A program made the position numbers and the translations under genes. Positions 33,291-42,461 of a stretch of 64,000 nt of DNA are shown here, in pieces. The notes below the pieces were generated by a model. That model searched no databases and was not told the DNA's origin. It was given only the letters and a program-made list of their open reading frames with translations. Within the stretch, counting starts at the first letter, position 1. The number at the start of each line of letters is the position of its first letter. Origin of the DNA: M3007 sp031425155. GTDB lineage: Bacteria > Bacteroidota > Bacteroidia > Chitinophagales > Saprospiraceae. Where the stretch lies: NCBI GenBank assembly GCA_031425155.1, contig JANPIV010000022.1, positions 62,001-126,000 of the forward strand. The letters are read 5' to 3'.

Positions 33291-36200
33291 TTACTTGCGG
33301 AGGGCCAACAGCGCATCGTCGGCATCCAGCATATCGAGGTAGAATTTCTTGAAAGCCTGAAAATCGGCGTGATACACAAAACGCTGTTTGAGCGTCACTT
33401 CGCGCTGAATACGCAGCCCCGTTGCAGTTTTTTCAAACGTCAGGGCATAGTCGCCAAACTGGTTGGAAATCTTCCGGTTCTTCGGCATTTCGGCCAGCCG
33501 GTAGCCCACGGGCAGCGTCACTTCCACGGTCTCGCGCACGGGTGCCAACTCAAACAGGTCGTCCACATCCAGATCGTTATAGCGTTTGGCGGCGAACATT
33601 GCTTTTTGCGTCGGTGTGCTGAGCGGCAGCGGCAGCGGCATAATGTACAAGTCCGACACTTTATCCAACTGGTTGTAAGCCGTCATTTGCACCCGCGTCC
33701 GCAGCGGCTCGTTGATGCTGTCCAGATTGTCGAATTCGATGGTGCCGAGATCGAGGTGGTTGAGCACCCCGCCACCAAAATATTCAGACATTTTCTTCCG
33801 GCGATCTTCTTCCGTGGCCCGGAGCAGCCCTTCGCGCCAATTACCGCCCGCCGCGCCGTGCCGCACCGTTTGCGCGTCCAGCAGGATGTTGCCATCGGCA
33901 TCTACCGTGGCTTTGGCGGTCACGTCCATGCGGGTGATGGCGGGATTCATCGCGTCGTTGGGCAGACGGCGCAATTCGGTTTCGCCATCGCGGATGACCA
34001 GTCCCCAGGCATCCGAATCACCCGCAGGCAGCACGCCATTGGGAAAATAATCGGTGGTCAGATCTGCAAAATGCAACTGCCCGTCTTTGCTTTGGTAGGC
34101 CACAATGGCGTGATTAAAAATGTACAACGTGGGCCGCGGTACCTGGTTGCTGAAAGTGTGGGTGCTCACCAGCGTGTACCAGGCCGGTATGCCCTGTTCG
34201 TGCAGCAGCGTAATCATCAGCGTCGCCACGTCTTTGCAGTCGCCGACTTTGCCGGAGAGGGTCGCGCCGGGCTTCTTGGGCACGTAGTTGGTGTTCAGAA
34301 ATGGCACGAAAGAGTAGTTAATATCCTGGGTAATAAAGTTGTGCAAGGTCTGCACCACCTGGTCCTCATTCATGTCGGGACGGAGCAGCGCACGGGCCTG
34401 ATCAAGCACTTCATAATTCGGCTCAGTGCGGCAATAGGTTTTGCGGTTGTACCACTGCACCACGCGGCCCCAGTCGGGCGTGCTGCCCATCATCATCCAG
34501 GCATAGGTATCCAGGTTGCCGGGCGTGGCTTCCTCATTTTGCGTTTTCGGTATGTCGCGCCAATCCCAGTTCAGCATTTTCCAGTCGCCGGTATCTCGGG
34601 TGGTGTGGGCGCAGTCGAGGCGGTTACAGGAGAAATACAATTCCTGGCTTTTGGGGGCCAATAGTTCGACGGTAGCATGGGCAACCGGTGCCTGCCACGA
34701 GGTAATGCTGATGTTGAGAAATTGGCCAGGAATTTCTTCGGGCATGGTACGTTCGGAGGCTCCTTCCACCACGATCACGTCGCCAGCATGGAGATTTTTA
34801 AAGACCGCCACGCCGTAGCCACCCAGATCGGGCGAAGTAGTGGAGCCGTCTTTTTTGAGCACTTTGGCACTGGTGATCTGGCCCAGCAACCGCAGGTCGG
34901 TTTCGGTCCACATTTTTGCTCCTGCTTCGTTGCGAATATGCACGACTAACTTATTGACCGACTGCAATTTATGTTCATCGGCTAAATACGTGAACTGCTG
35001 ACTGTACAGCGAAATGACCGCCTCTTCGTCCTTGTACCGGGCCTCCCAGGAGTGGTCTTTGGCGGCAGCATTGAGATTGACCGGCGAGAAATAACCCGTG
35101 TATTTCTTCGTGTTTTCCAGTTTTTCAATTTTGTTGGCCACTGACGAATAGTCGCTGGGGCCCCGGATTTTATCGGCTTGCCGGTACCATTTCAGTGCTT
35201 CGGCCTCGTTTTTCTTCTCAATAAAAATGTCGCCGATGAGTTCATAAATATCATCGTCGTAAGGCTCATCTTCCAGCATGGGGCGGAGAATGGCCAGGGC
35301 CTCGTCGGCGCGTTCTTTTTCAAATAAATAATTGGCTTTCTGAAAGCGCATGGGAGAGGCATAGGGCATGATCGCCAGCGCTTCGTCGTAGGTTTTCAGC
35401 ACCTCATTGACCCGTTCTTTGCGTTTATAATAGACCAGCGCGGCATCGTGATCGCTCCAGTCAAAACTGGTTTTCAGCCGTTTCTGCACTTTTTTGAAAT
35501 CTTTGTCCCGCTCTTTGTCGGTCACCGGCGTGTAGGATTCCGGTTTGTAACTGTCGTCTTTCAAATATATTTCCAGTCGGTCTTTCCATTTCGGGCTGTT
35601 ATGTTCCTGCAAAAAAGCGCGGGCGTAGTTCTTGATTTGCTCCTTCCGGCCTTTTTCTTTCAAAAACCGCAGATAGCGATTCAAGGTCGCCCAATTGGTG
35701 GGCGAAAGTTCCAGCATATCCTGCAAAGCCACCAAATACGCCCCCTCTTCCTGCTCGGCATTGATCTTGTCGAGGCGAATACCATGCTCCACAAAAGTCG
35801 GCGTAGTCGTCGTATCCATTGCGCTCAGTAATGCCTCGGCGCGTTCACCTTTGTTATTGGCGGCATAAAATTTGGCCAGCAAAAACTTGGTGAAGGCTGA
35901 ATTTGGCTGCGTGGCGGCCTGTTGAGAAAAATACTCCTCGCCGGTTTCGAGAGCTTTGCTTTTGTGGAAGGCTTTTGCCAGCAAATATTGTTGCCAGAGG
36001 CCAGCCGAAGGGTCTTCGGCCTTTTTTTTGAAAAATTGCAAATACGGTTGTATCTCCGTTTGAGTGGCCCAATTCTGTGTAGCCGGTGCATAAGCGGCTG
36101 TGTAAGCGGTGGTTACATCCGTAAATGGCTGGCCCGTGGCGGGATTGGTGAGGCGTAGCGCAAAACCCGTGGCAGTGAGCGCGTGACCGTCGTCCCATTG

Positions 36201-37136
36201 CCCGCCATAATCGTCATCCCGCGTACTATCGTCGCCACTATTGATGCCATCGTTGTAATCCAGATCCACCTGCGAGTCGTTTTTATCCTCCGGGAATTCC
36301 GATATTTTCACCAGCAAACGGTGGGTACCCGCCGGTAAATCGAAGGTGACCGTCTCGGCATCCCACTCCGTGGTAGAGGTGGCGTGGGCCTGCTGGAATA
36401 AGAGTTGATCGTCTAGCCAGATTTTGATCGGTTCGCCCCGGGTAATGCCCAGCGTCACCCGGCGGGCGGTGGGTACGGTCAAAAAAGTATTGGCATAAAA
36501 AGTCGCCAACCGCCCGGCATCGGGGAGATTATGGAAATAAACGGGCCGACCGGGCGCGACCATCTTGCGCTTCAGCCAGCGAAATTCCACGCCATACTCG
36601 TTTTTGAAATTCGTTTCCAGATCGAACGGGCTGGTTTCCACGGGCGTAGTTTCGGCAAAATTGCTACCCCCCACGTTGGCAAACGGCCCGGTGACGGCCC
36701 AGTTCCAGCGGGGCAGGGCAACGTTGGCGAGGGCAGCACTTTCGCTAAATTTGCGGTAGCGAAACAGCGTATCGGCTTGCTGCAAAATAAAGGGCAGGCG
36801 AATACTTTCCGGCAGTTTCTGGCGCAGGGCTTCGGTGGGTTGGCCGGTGTACATGGCCCCAAATAACCAGACGTAATGCGGCTCCCATTTCGCGGTAACC
36901 AATTGATTGGCATACAGTTGATACTTTTCGTAGTCCTGCACGGTCTCGGCCAGAAAGATCAGGCCGGTGAGCGCCGACTCGCTCTGGGGATTCTGGCGAA
37001 GTTCCCCGGCAAAAACGGCGCGGGCCGCCACGAAGTTATTCTTCCCGATCTCCTCCCAGCCCGACGATTGCGCAGTGCTGTGGCCAGCAAAAATCAGCAG
37101 AAAAAAAAACGGGAAACAGGTGCGTAAATATGACAT
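33291..37136 (-). CDS. Exported TPR protein with DUF3857 and transglutaminase domains
   Basis: 1281 residues with signal peptide MSYLRTCFPFFFLLIFAGHS. The first half is a PA14/beta-sandwich-like insertion (LGITRGEPIKIWLDDQLLFQ) and tetratricopeptide repeats (FQKANYLFEKERADEALAIL; IYELIGDIFIEKKNEAEALK). A DUF3857 domain begins near residue 685. A transglutaminase-like domain follows with Cys967 (KVGDCKDVA), His1009 (FNHAIVAY) and Asp1025 (HFADLTTD), a complete catalytic triad. The C-terminus is DUF2569-free and ends in a helical tail. Likely a periplasmic peptide-crosslinking or protease-like enzyme; the role of the DUF3857 group is unknown. The promoter is at 37171-37202. Confidence 0.9.
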   Translation of the reverse strand: MSYLRTCFPFFFLLIFAGHSTAQSSGWEEIGKNNFVAARAVFAGELRQNPQSESALTGLIFLAETVQDYEKYQLYANQLVTAKWEPHYVWLFGAMYTGQPTEALRQKLPESIRLPFILQQADTLFRYRKFSESAALANVALPRWNWAVTGPFANVGGSNFAETTPVETSPFDLETNFKNEYGVEFRWLKRKMVAPGRPVYFHNLPDAGRLATFYANTFLTVPTARRVTLGITRGEPIKIWLDDQLLFQQAHATSTTEWDAETVTFDLPAGTHRLLVKISEFPEDKNDSQVDLDYNDGINSGDDSTRDDDYGGQWDDGHALTATGFALRLTNPATGQPFTDVTTAYTAAYAPATQNWATQTEIQPYLQFFKKKAEDPSAGLWQQYLLAKAFHKSKALETGEEYFSQQAATQPNSAFTKFLLAKFYAANNKGERAEALLSAMDTTTTPTFVEHGIRLDKINAEQEEGAYLVALQDMLELSPTNWATLNRYLRFLKEKGRKEQIKNYARAFLQEHNSPKWKDRLEIYLKDDSYKPESYTPVTDKERDKDFKKVQKRLKTSFDWSDHDAALVYYKRKERVNEVLKTYDEALAIMPYASPMRFQKANYLFEKERADEALAILRPMLEDEPYDDDIYELIGDIFIEKKNEAEALKWYRQADKIRGPSDYSSVANKIEKLENTKKYTGYFSPVNLNAAAKDHSWEARYKDEEAVISLYSQQFTYLADEHKLQSVNKLVVHIRNEAGAKMWTETDLRLLGQITSAKVLKKDGSTTSPDLGGYGVAVFKNLHAGDVIVVEGASERTMPEEIPGQFLNISITSWQAPVAHATVELLAPKSQELYFSCNRLDCAHTTRDTGDWKMLNWDWRDIPKTQNEEATPGNLDTYAWMMMGSTPDWGRVVQWYNRKTYCRTEPNYEVLDQARALLRPDMNEDQVVQTLHNFITQDINYSFVPFLNTNYVPKKPGATLSGKVGDCKDVATLMITLLHEQGIPAWYTLVSTHTFSNQVPRPTLYIFNHAIVAYQSKDGQLHFADLTTDYFPNGVLPAGDSDAWGLVIRDGETELRRLPNDAMNPAITRMDVTAKATVDADGNILLDAQTVRHGAAGGNWREGLLRATEEDRRKKMSEYFGGGVLNHLDLGTIEFDNLDSINEPLRTRVQMTAYNQLDKVSDLYIMPLPLPLSTPTQKAMFAAKRYNDLDVDDLFELAPVRETVEVTLPVGYRLAEMPKNRKISNQFGDYALTFEKTATGLRIQREVTLKQRFVYHADFQAFKKFYLDMLDADDALLALRK

Positions 37137-37170
37137 GGTGGGTAGAGGTTGAGGAGGAGGGCTTGAAACC

Positions 37171-37202
37171 CAAAAATACCACTAATTGGGAAGATGCACA
37201 AA
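37171..37202 (-). promoter_or_regulatory. Bacteroidota-type promoter for the DUF3857 gene
   Basis: On the minus strand TTTG (37202-37199), 20 bases, then TATTTTTG (37178-37171): an exact match to the consensus. Transcription would start near 37164, 28 bases upstream of the ATG at 37136. Confidence 0.65.
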
Positions 37203-37381
37203 ACAGCAAAAAAGGACGGGTAATTGTTCCCAATAACGCGGTTTTTAAAATTTCCCCGATTGTGGCTGGTTCCCGAACATCTTGTCCACGGGACTGTTTG
37301 GCTTTTATCGGTGGCCTACTCCGCCGGTACCTTTCACTTATTGGTGGCTCCAGGCCGCCGTTACTAAAAAACATCACCAAT

Positions 37382-37987
37382 ATGGCCTTTACACTTCCCG
37401 AACTCCCCTATGCCGCCGATGCGCTCGAACCCCATGTGGACGCGCAGACCATGCATATCCACCGCGAAAAACACCATGCGGCCTACGTCACCAACCTGAA
37501 CAACGCCGTGCAGGGTACGGAAAACGAAGGCAAAAGCCTGGAGGAATTGCTGGCCAATATTTCCAAGTTGCCGCCTGCCATTCGTAACAACGGCGGTGGT
37601 CACTGGAATCACTCGATGTTCTGGCAAATTCTGGCTCCCAATGCTGGTGGCGAGCCTACGGGCGAAGTGGCTGACCAAATCAATAAGGCTTTTGGCTCTT
37701 TCGACGAATTCAAAAAGCAATTTGCGCAGGCCGCTACGACCCGTTTTGGCTCCGGTTGGGCCTGGCTGTGCGTGGGCGAAAATGGCGAACTGTTCATCAC
37801 CAGCACACCCAATCAGGACAATCCGTTGATGGACGTAGCCGAGAAAAAAGGCCACCCGATTCTGGGCCTCGACGTGTGGGAACATGCCTATTATCTGCAC
37901 TATCAAAATCGTCGGCCCGACTATATTACCGCGTTCTGGAATGTGGTGAACTGGCCGGAAGTGACGCGCCGCTATCAGCAAAAATAA
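37382..37987 (+). CDS. sodA: Superoxide dismutase, Mn-type
   Basis: 201 residues from the ATG at 37382, which starts the family N-terminus MAFTLPELPYAADALEPHVD. The frame is open to 37130 but that region is non-coding in character. Metal ligands are His27, His77, Asp164 and His168 (DVWEHAYY). The second-sphere glutamine is in STPNQDNPLM (Gln145) while the 70s carry NNGGGHWNHSMFW, so the glutamine comes from the C-terminal side as in Mn enzymes; a cambialistic enzyme cannot be excluded. Converts superoxide to oxygen and peroxide. No signal peptide, cytoplasmic. Confidence 0.95.
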   Translation: MAFTLPELPYAADALEPHVDAQTMHIHREKHHAAYVTNLNNAVQGTENEGKSLEELLANISKLPPAIRNNGGGHWNHSMFWQILAPNAGGEPTGEVADQINKAFGSFDEFKKQFAQAATTRFGSGWAWLCVGENGELFITSTPNQDNPLMDVAEKKGHPILGLDVWEHAYYLHYQNRRPDYITAFWNVVNWPEVTRRYQQK

Positions 37988-38026
37988 GTTTGGAAAAAGG
38001 TTTTAAGGGCGTTTAGAGAGGGTATT

Positions 38027-38184
38027 GATAGTTTGGCCTATAAGTATTGTTGATAAGGGTTTATACAGGTTGATAAAAGTTGATAAAATCAAGACGTTCT
38101 AAATCAATGATTTGGAAATCGCGACTATCAACTTTTATAAACCTTTATCAACTTTTATAAACCTTTTGAGACAGCCAAACTATC
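38027..38184. repeat. Family J 158-base inverted repeat
   Basis: GATAGTTTGGC (38027-38037) is mirrored by GCCAAACTATC (38174-38184). Inside, AGGGTTTATACAGGTTGATA and AAAGTTGATAA face TATCAACTTTTATAAACC repeated twice. It fills the space between convergent sodA and folE and may terminate both. Confidence 0.75.
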
Positions 38185-38203
38185 TACCCCTTTCTCCACG
38201 CCC

Positions 38204-38899
38204 TCACTGCGGCAGTTGAGAATGAATGGCCTGCAGGAATTCCTGTTTGGTGTGTTCGTTCAGAAACTTGCCGGAGTACTCCGCCGTGATGGTGCTGGCC
38301 CCGTGGTGTTTCACGCCCCGCGCCTGTACGCACATGTGTTTGGCATCAATATATACGGCCACATCCTCCGTGTGCATCGCGCGTTTTATCTCTCCCGCAA
38401 TCTGCATCGTCAGCCGCTCCTGCACTTGCGGACGAGCGGCGTAGTAGTCCGCAATGCGGTTTAGTTTGGAGAGGCCGACGACTTTACCATTTGGAATATA
38501 CCCAATGTGGACCACTCCGAAGATGGGCTGAAAATGATGTTCGCAGGTGCTTTGCAACGGGATATTGCGCTCGATGACCAGCCGGTGGTAGCCATAGGTG
38601 TTTTCAAAAGTAGTTACCGGCGGTTTATTAGCGGGGTTCAGGCCGCTGAATATTTCCTGGACATACATTTTCGCTACCCGCCGGGGCGTACCACTTAGGC
38701 TGTCGTCGCGCAGGTCGAGACCCAAAATCCGCATGATTTCCGCAAAATGCTCGGCAATGCGTTCCGTTTTTTCAGGATCGGATAACTGCACATCCTGCGG
38801 CAGCATGGGCGTTTCGGCAGCAGTGGCAATATGCAGGTCGCCCAGGCTATCAGAATCGGCCAATCCATTGCCGTGATTTGTTAAATGTAATTCTGCCAT
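38204..38899 (-). CDS. folE: GTP cyclohydrolase I
   Basis: 231 residues from the ATG at 38899 (MAELHLTNHGNGLADSDSLG); an open extension to 38986 has no family support. The catalytic domain has TPRRVAKMYVQEIFSGL (71-87), zinc ligands Cys119 and His122 in STCEHHF, VVGLSKLNRIADYYA (140-154), and Cys190 in AKHMCVQARGVKHHG. It makes 7,8-dihydroneopterin triphosphate from GTP, the first step of folate and related pterin synthesis. The N-terminal 30 residues are variable, as in other members. Monocistronic, convergent with sodA. Confidence 0.94.
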   Translation of the reverse strand: MAELHLTNHGNGLADSDSLGDLHIATAAETPMLPQDVQLSDPEKTERIAEHFAEIMRILGLDLRDDSLSGTPRRVAKMYVQEIFSGLNPANKPPVTTFENTYGYHRLVIERNIPLQSTCEHHFQPIFGVVHIGYIPNGKVVGLSKLNRIADYYAARPQVQERLTMQIAGEIKRAMHTEDVAVYIDAKHMCVQARGVKHHGASTITAEYSGKFLNEHTKQEFLQAIHSQLPQ

Positions 38900-39355
38900 T
38901 TCAAAAAAGTAGTTTCGTAAAGAGGAACCTGAAAATTCGCCATTGACTGGCAATGGCCTTGCTCGCCCACCTATCGAAACATCCAATCAAAGCAGGCTAC
39001 TGCCTAACGGAGTTCACGGTTTTTTGTTTAACATTTTACAAATATTGTTGCTTAATGTTTAAACAGTTTATTGGAATCAGCTATGCCTGCCCGGTACGGT
39101 CATGTTCCGCCAATGTGGTTTTGCCAATTCCATAACCGCCTTCTCTCTACTGGCTATGACAACCAAAGAAAAAGGCCTGTTCGCCTCTGGCCCCGATTTT
39201 TACCGAAATTCATCTGCCGATTATGGCGGTTTATCCAACTATTTTCTATCCGGCATGTGCAGTTTCTAATCTTGCGGCAATAAAGTAAAAAGGCAGGGAC
39301 AAATTGCCGCTTGCCTTTTTCAAACCTTCGCTTTTGTATTTCGCCAACTTAGACT
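38900..39355. other. Intergenic region upstream of folE and the MacA-like gene
   Basis: 456 bases. Short open frames at 38953-39135 and 39071-39283 have no protein-like composition. A GCCATTG / CAATGGC hairpin lies at 38939-38957 in the folE leader, and AAAAAGGCA (39287-39295) pairs with TGCCTTTTT (39312-39320), a family C-like stem followed by the leader of the next gene. No promoter matching TAnnTTTG with a partner was found. Confidence 0.5.
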
Positions 39356-40822
39356 ATGACCAACACTGCACCTAAACGTAAAAAACGCACCCTTCTCTAC
39401 GTCCTGATCGGCGTATTCGCCCTGCTGGTCGGGTTCGCCGCCGTAAAAGCGCGCCAGAAACCCAAAGGCGAAGAAGTAAATGCCGAAAAAGTACAACGCC
39501 GCACCATTCGTGAAATGGTAAGTGCCAGCGGCAAGATTTTCCCGGAAACGGAAGTAAAGATCAGTTCCGACGTCTCCGGTGAGGTAGTCGAATTGTACGT
39601 GCAAGAAGGCGATTCGGTTACGGCTGGGCAGATTTTGGCCAAAATAAAGCCCGACGAATACCAAAGTGCGCTCGAACAAGGCCAGGCTTCGGTGAGCACC
39701 GCGCAGGCACAACGCCAGATTTCTTCTTCCAATGTGCTCGGCAGCACAGCACAAATAGCGCAATTGAAAGCCAGTCAGTCGCAGGCAAACGCGCAGTTGG
39801 AAACGATGCGCAGCACCCACAAACGCAACGAACAGTTGCACAAGGACGGAGTCATTTCTACTGCCGAATTCGAGACTTCGCTGAACAACCTGCGTGCCGC
39901 CGAAAGTGGGGTGGCTGTCGCCGACGCTAATCTGCGTGCAGCGGAAAGCAGCCTGGCCAGTGCGAAAGAGAACGTCCGCGTGTCAGACTATGGCATCAAC
40001 AGTGCTAATGCCCGTCTCAAAGAACTGCGCACCAGTCTGCAAAAAACCATCATCACCGCCCCAGTAAGCGGTATTATCAGCAAACTGAACATCGAACGCG
40101 GCGAACGCGTGCTGGGTATGCTCCAGATGACGGGTACCGAAATCATGCGTATTGCCAATCTGCGCAGCATGGAAGTGCAGGTGGATGTGGTGGAAAACGA
40201 CATTCTGAAAGTCAGCGTAGGCGACGAGACCGACATCGAAGTGGATGCCTATCTGGGCCGAAAATTCAAGGGCAAAGTTTCCGAAATATCCAGCAGTGCC
40301 AGCAATGTCGGTACCGCCGGGAGCAGTCTGAATACTGATCAGGTAGCCAATTTCGTGGTGAAAATCCGCGTGGATCCAGCCTCTTATCTCGATCTGGTGA
40401 AAGACGGTCGCCGCTACCCTTTCCGGCCCGGTATGTCGGCTGCCGTGGATATTTTCACCCACACCGCCGATAGCACCCTGACGGTGCCGCTGATCGCCGT
40501 GACCGCCCGCGACGACGATAAAGATAAAGACAAAAAAGTAGAAGCCAGTGCCAGTTCGGAGACTTCCACCACAACTTCTACCCAAATCAAAGAGGTAGTA
40601 TTCGTCGTTTCCGGCGATACGGTGGCCGTGCGCGAGGTGAAAACTGGCATACAGGGCAACGAATTTATCGAAATTCTGTCCGGTCTGCAGGAAGGCGAAA
40701 TGATCGTCACCGGGCCATACTCAGCCGTCAGCCGCAAACTCAAAAGCGGCTCGCGAATTATTGTGACCGATAAAAAAGTGGGTGATACCACGAAGGATAA
40801 GGCCAAGGTGGAAATTGATTAA
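39356..40822 (+). CDS. MacA-like periplasmic adaptor (HlyD/RND-MFP family)
   Basis: 488 residues. A single N-terminal membrane segment (RTLLYVLIGVFALLVGFAAV) anchors it. A lipoyl half (VSGEVVELYVQEGDSVTAGQ), a long helical hairpin (about residues 95-225), the second lipoyl half (TIITAPVSGIISKLNIERGE), a barrel and a membrane-proximal domain follow. An Asp/Lys-rich insert (DDDKDKDKKVEASASS) near 383-398 is unusual. MacA-type adaptors work with a MacB permease/ATPase and a TolC duct. A MacB-type permease without ATPase sits 6.3 kb away on the other strand, so a shared machine is possible but unproven. Terminator at 40851. Confidence 0.88.
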   Translation: MTNTAPKRKKRTLLYVLIGVFALLVGFAAVKARQKPKGEEVNAEKVQRRTIREMVSASGKIFPETEVKISSDVSGEVVELYVQEGDSVTAGQILAKIKPDEYQSALEQGQASVSTAQAQRQISSSNVLGSTAQIAQLKASQSQANAQLETMRSTHKRNEQLHKDGVISTAEFETSLNNLRAAESGVAVADANLRAAESSLASAKENVRVSDYGINSANARLKELRTSLQKTIITAPVSGIISKLNIERGERVLGMLQMTGTEIMRIANLRSMEVQVDVVENDILKVSVGDETDIEVDAYLGRKFKGKVSEISSSASNVGTAGSSLNTDQVANFVVKIRVDPASYLDLVKDGRRYPFRPGMSAAVDIFTHTADSTLTVPLIAVTARDDDKDKDKKVEASASSETSTTTSTQIKEVVFVVSGDTVAVREVKTGIQGNEFIEILSGLQEGEMIVTGPYSAVSRKLKSGSRIIVTDKKVGDTTKDKAKVEID

Positions 40823-40850
40823 AATTTCAAAAGGTAAAAAGCAAATTTGC

Positions 40851-40893
40851 AAAAAGGCAAGGGCCGAGAGTGCTCCTTGCTTTTTGTTTTTTA
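40851..40893 (+). terminator. Terminator after the MacA-like gene (family C stem)
   Basis: AAAAAGGCAAGG (40851-40862) pairs with CCTTGCTTTTTG (40875-40886), then TTTTTTAT. The stem is made of GGCAA-type sequence, so a family C element seems to have been used as terminator. Confidence 0.65.
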
Positions 40894-40944
40894 TACTACA
40901 ATCAGAAAAGAATCTCACCGTAGAATGCTGTGCTGCGTTGCTGA

Positions 40945-41631
40945 TTAATAGGAAAGAATATAAACGGCTGTATCTATACTATTCACATAGAACGAATCGA
41001 GATGAGGCGCAAACTGGTAAGAAGTAAAATACTGGTCTCCCCAATATATTTTCACCCAATCATCCGCTGGAATATTATATATCAGGCTCGAATCTTGACC
41101 CTCTGCAATATTTGATATGGCATTACTTGAAAGAAACAAACTGGTAATGGTCTCCGTTTGCATGATTTTACTCTTTAATACCCCATATACGGAATCATAC
41201 AATCCGGCCTTATTACGTAATATAATTTTAAATACACCATCGTTTTTATAAAGTCCCTGATCTCCAATGTCCAGTGTGGTGCCAATCTTAAGTTTGTATT
41301 TGTATGGGTACTGGTCGGAAAACCCGATGTCTTTCCCTAAATCCTTTCCTAAATACCCATCTCTATTTATTTGAGGGAAAGTGTTCAAATCAAAAAAAGT
41401 ACAAATAAATTCTCCTGTGCTATCTGTTTTAATATCCTCGTCTCTATACACGGGTTTGCCGTCTACTTGTTCCGTATAAGAGTAGTACACTCTTGCATCG
41501 GCGAGGGGTTGGCCCGTTTTAATGTCCACCACCCTACCTTTTATATTAGTGGATACTTGCTCCTTATGACAAGTCCAGAAGGCAAGAATAGATGCTAACA
41601 AACAGCAAAAAAATAGTATTTTCTTGTTCAT
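40945..41631 (-). CDS. Lipoprotein with carboxypeptidase-regulatory-like domain
   Basis: 228 residues. Signal peptide with lipobox LAFWTC, Cys21. Residues about 30-85 (IKGRVVDIKTGQPLADARVY; TDSTGEFICTFFDL) are a carboxypeptidase-regulatory-like beta-sandwich, often an adhesion or stabilising unit in Bacteroidota surface proteins. The rest, with a second beta-rich part ending YVNSIDTAVYILSY, is not recognised. Base composition is noticeably AT-rich compared with neighbours (about 36 percent G+C in two counted 60-base stretches), suggesting recent acquisition. Surface or periplasmic location expected. Confidence 0.75.
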   Translation of the reverse strand: MNKKILFFCCLLASILAFWTCHKEQVSTNIKGRVVDIKTGQPLADARVYYSYTEQVDGKPVYRDEDIKTDSTGEFICTFFDLNTFPQINRDGYLGKDLGKDIGFSDQYPYKYKLKIGTTLDIGDQGLYKNDGVFKIILRNKAGLYDSVYGVLKSKIMQTETITSLFLSSNAISNIAEGQDSSLIYNIPADDWVKIYWGDQYFTSYQFAPHLDSFYVNSIDTAVYILSY

Positions 41632-41761
41632 AACATTTCAGACTGGGAATAATGCACGGAAGGTTGGGACTGTCGCCAATAATTTTTCAGGTGCTTACCC
41701 AATGTATAGGCATGGATATTTTCCAGATAAGCATACTCGCCACAGACTGCTCTAAACTTGC

Positions 41762-41769
41762 TACTTTTG
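41762..41769 (+). promoter_or_regulatory. TAnnTTTG promoter element for the 41802 gene
   Basis: TACTTTTG at 41762-41769, with transcription expected near 41776 and the ATG at 41802. No clear TTTG at the usual upstream distance. Its position supports the 41802 start over the earlier ATG at 41652. Confidence 0.45.
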
Positions 41770-41801
41770 CGGCATCGTTCCCATTTTTGAACGATATTTT
41801 T

Positions 41802-42311
41802 ATGGAAAATCAAGAAATGCTCCCTCCCGATACCGCTAATTTGCCAAAAAACGGACGTGCCAAAGCCATTCCTTTGTCGTCTAATACCACTCTTTTCTGG
41901 CGGGTGTTCCTGCCTGTTTTCGGGACCGTACTGATGACTGTGTTCGTTGGTGCGTTTTTGCTCACCGATGCCGAAGAATGGTACATGTCTTTTTCGGTAT
42001 GGTGGCTGCGGGCATTGATCATCTTACTATGGTTGGGCTGGCTCTATTTTGTGCGCCGCATTCTCTGGCGTTTGCTGCGCGTGGATGGCGACGATACGCA
42101 CCTGTATGTCACCAACTACTGGACTAATGTGCGCTACCCTTGGACGGACGTAGAACGCGTGGAAACCCAACAACGCTGGGGCCGCCGGGTGGTGCATCTG
42201 CATCTGCGCGCACCGGGGCGTTTTGGTAAAAGAATTTCGTTTTTGCCGGGCAGTGCCTACGCCGTCTGGATGCAGGAGCACCCGCAGATTGCGCCCCGGT
42301 CGGCGAATTAA
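41802..42311 (+). CDS. Two-helix membrane protein with C-terminal PH-like domain
   Basis: 169 residues from the ATG at 41802; the earlier in-frame ATG at 41652 would add 50 poorly conserved-looking residues upstream of a promoter element. Two membrane segments (VFLPVFGTVLMTVFVGAFLL; WWLRALIILLWLGWLYFVRR) are followed by a small beta-rich cytoplasmic domain: RVDGDDTHLYVTNYWTNVRY, PWTDVERVETQQRWGRRVVH, LHLRAPGRFGKRISFLPG. The order resembles bacterial PH-like membrane proteins. Function unknown. The gene ends at the start of a repeat (42312). Confidence 0.75.
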   Translation: MENQEMLPPDTANLPKNGRAKAIPLSSNTTLFWRVFLPVFGTVLMTVFVGAFLLTDAEEWYMSFSVWWLRALIILLWLGWLYFVRRILWRLLRVDGDDTHLYVTNYWTNVRYPWTDVERVETQQRWGRRVVHLHLRAPGRFGKRISFLPGSAYAVWMQEHPQIAPRSAN

Positions 42312-42425
42312 AGCCCCAAGCCCCCTCCAACTCTCCCATAAAGGGGAGAGAAAGATGGAGCGGAGTGAATAACGAGTTCCTTTTTCTTTGGCAGCCCCTC
42401 CGGCTCCCCCTTCAGAGCAGGGGCT
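42312..42425. repeat. Family K GC-rich repeat with two hairpins
   Basis: AGCCCCAAGCCCCCTCCAAC leads into CTCTCCC-ATAAA-GGGGAGAG (about 42333-42353), and AGCCCCT (42393-42399) pairs with AGGGGCT (42419-42425). The wording resembles the common Bacteroidota repeat with CCCCTAAAGGGG centres (recollection). Confidence 0.6.
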
Positions 42426-42461
42426 GATTGACTTGACACGAATCTACTTAGAATTTACCTT

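Noticed and set aside
33369..34664. 431-residue open frame on plus opposite the DUF3857 gene
   Set aside because: Antisense shadow; rich in His, Val and Gly without motif; the minus gene has a complete catalytic triad.
37130..37381. 84-residue N-terminal extension of superoxide dismutase
   Set aside because: The frame is open, but the family start MAFTLPELPY is at 37382 and the extension is not signal-like.
38953..39283. Two small open frames upstream of the MacA-like gene
   Set aside because: 60 and 70 residues, no signal, no pattern, and they overlap each other in different frames without support.
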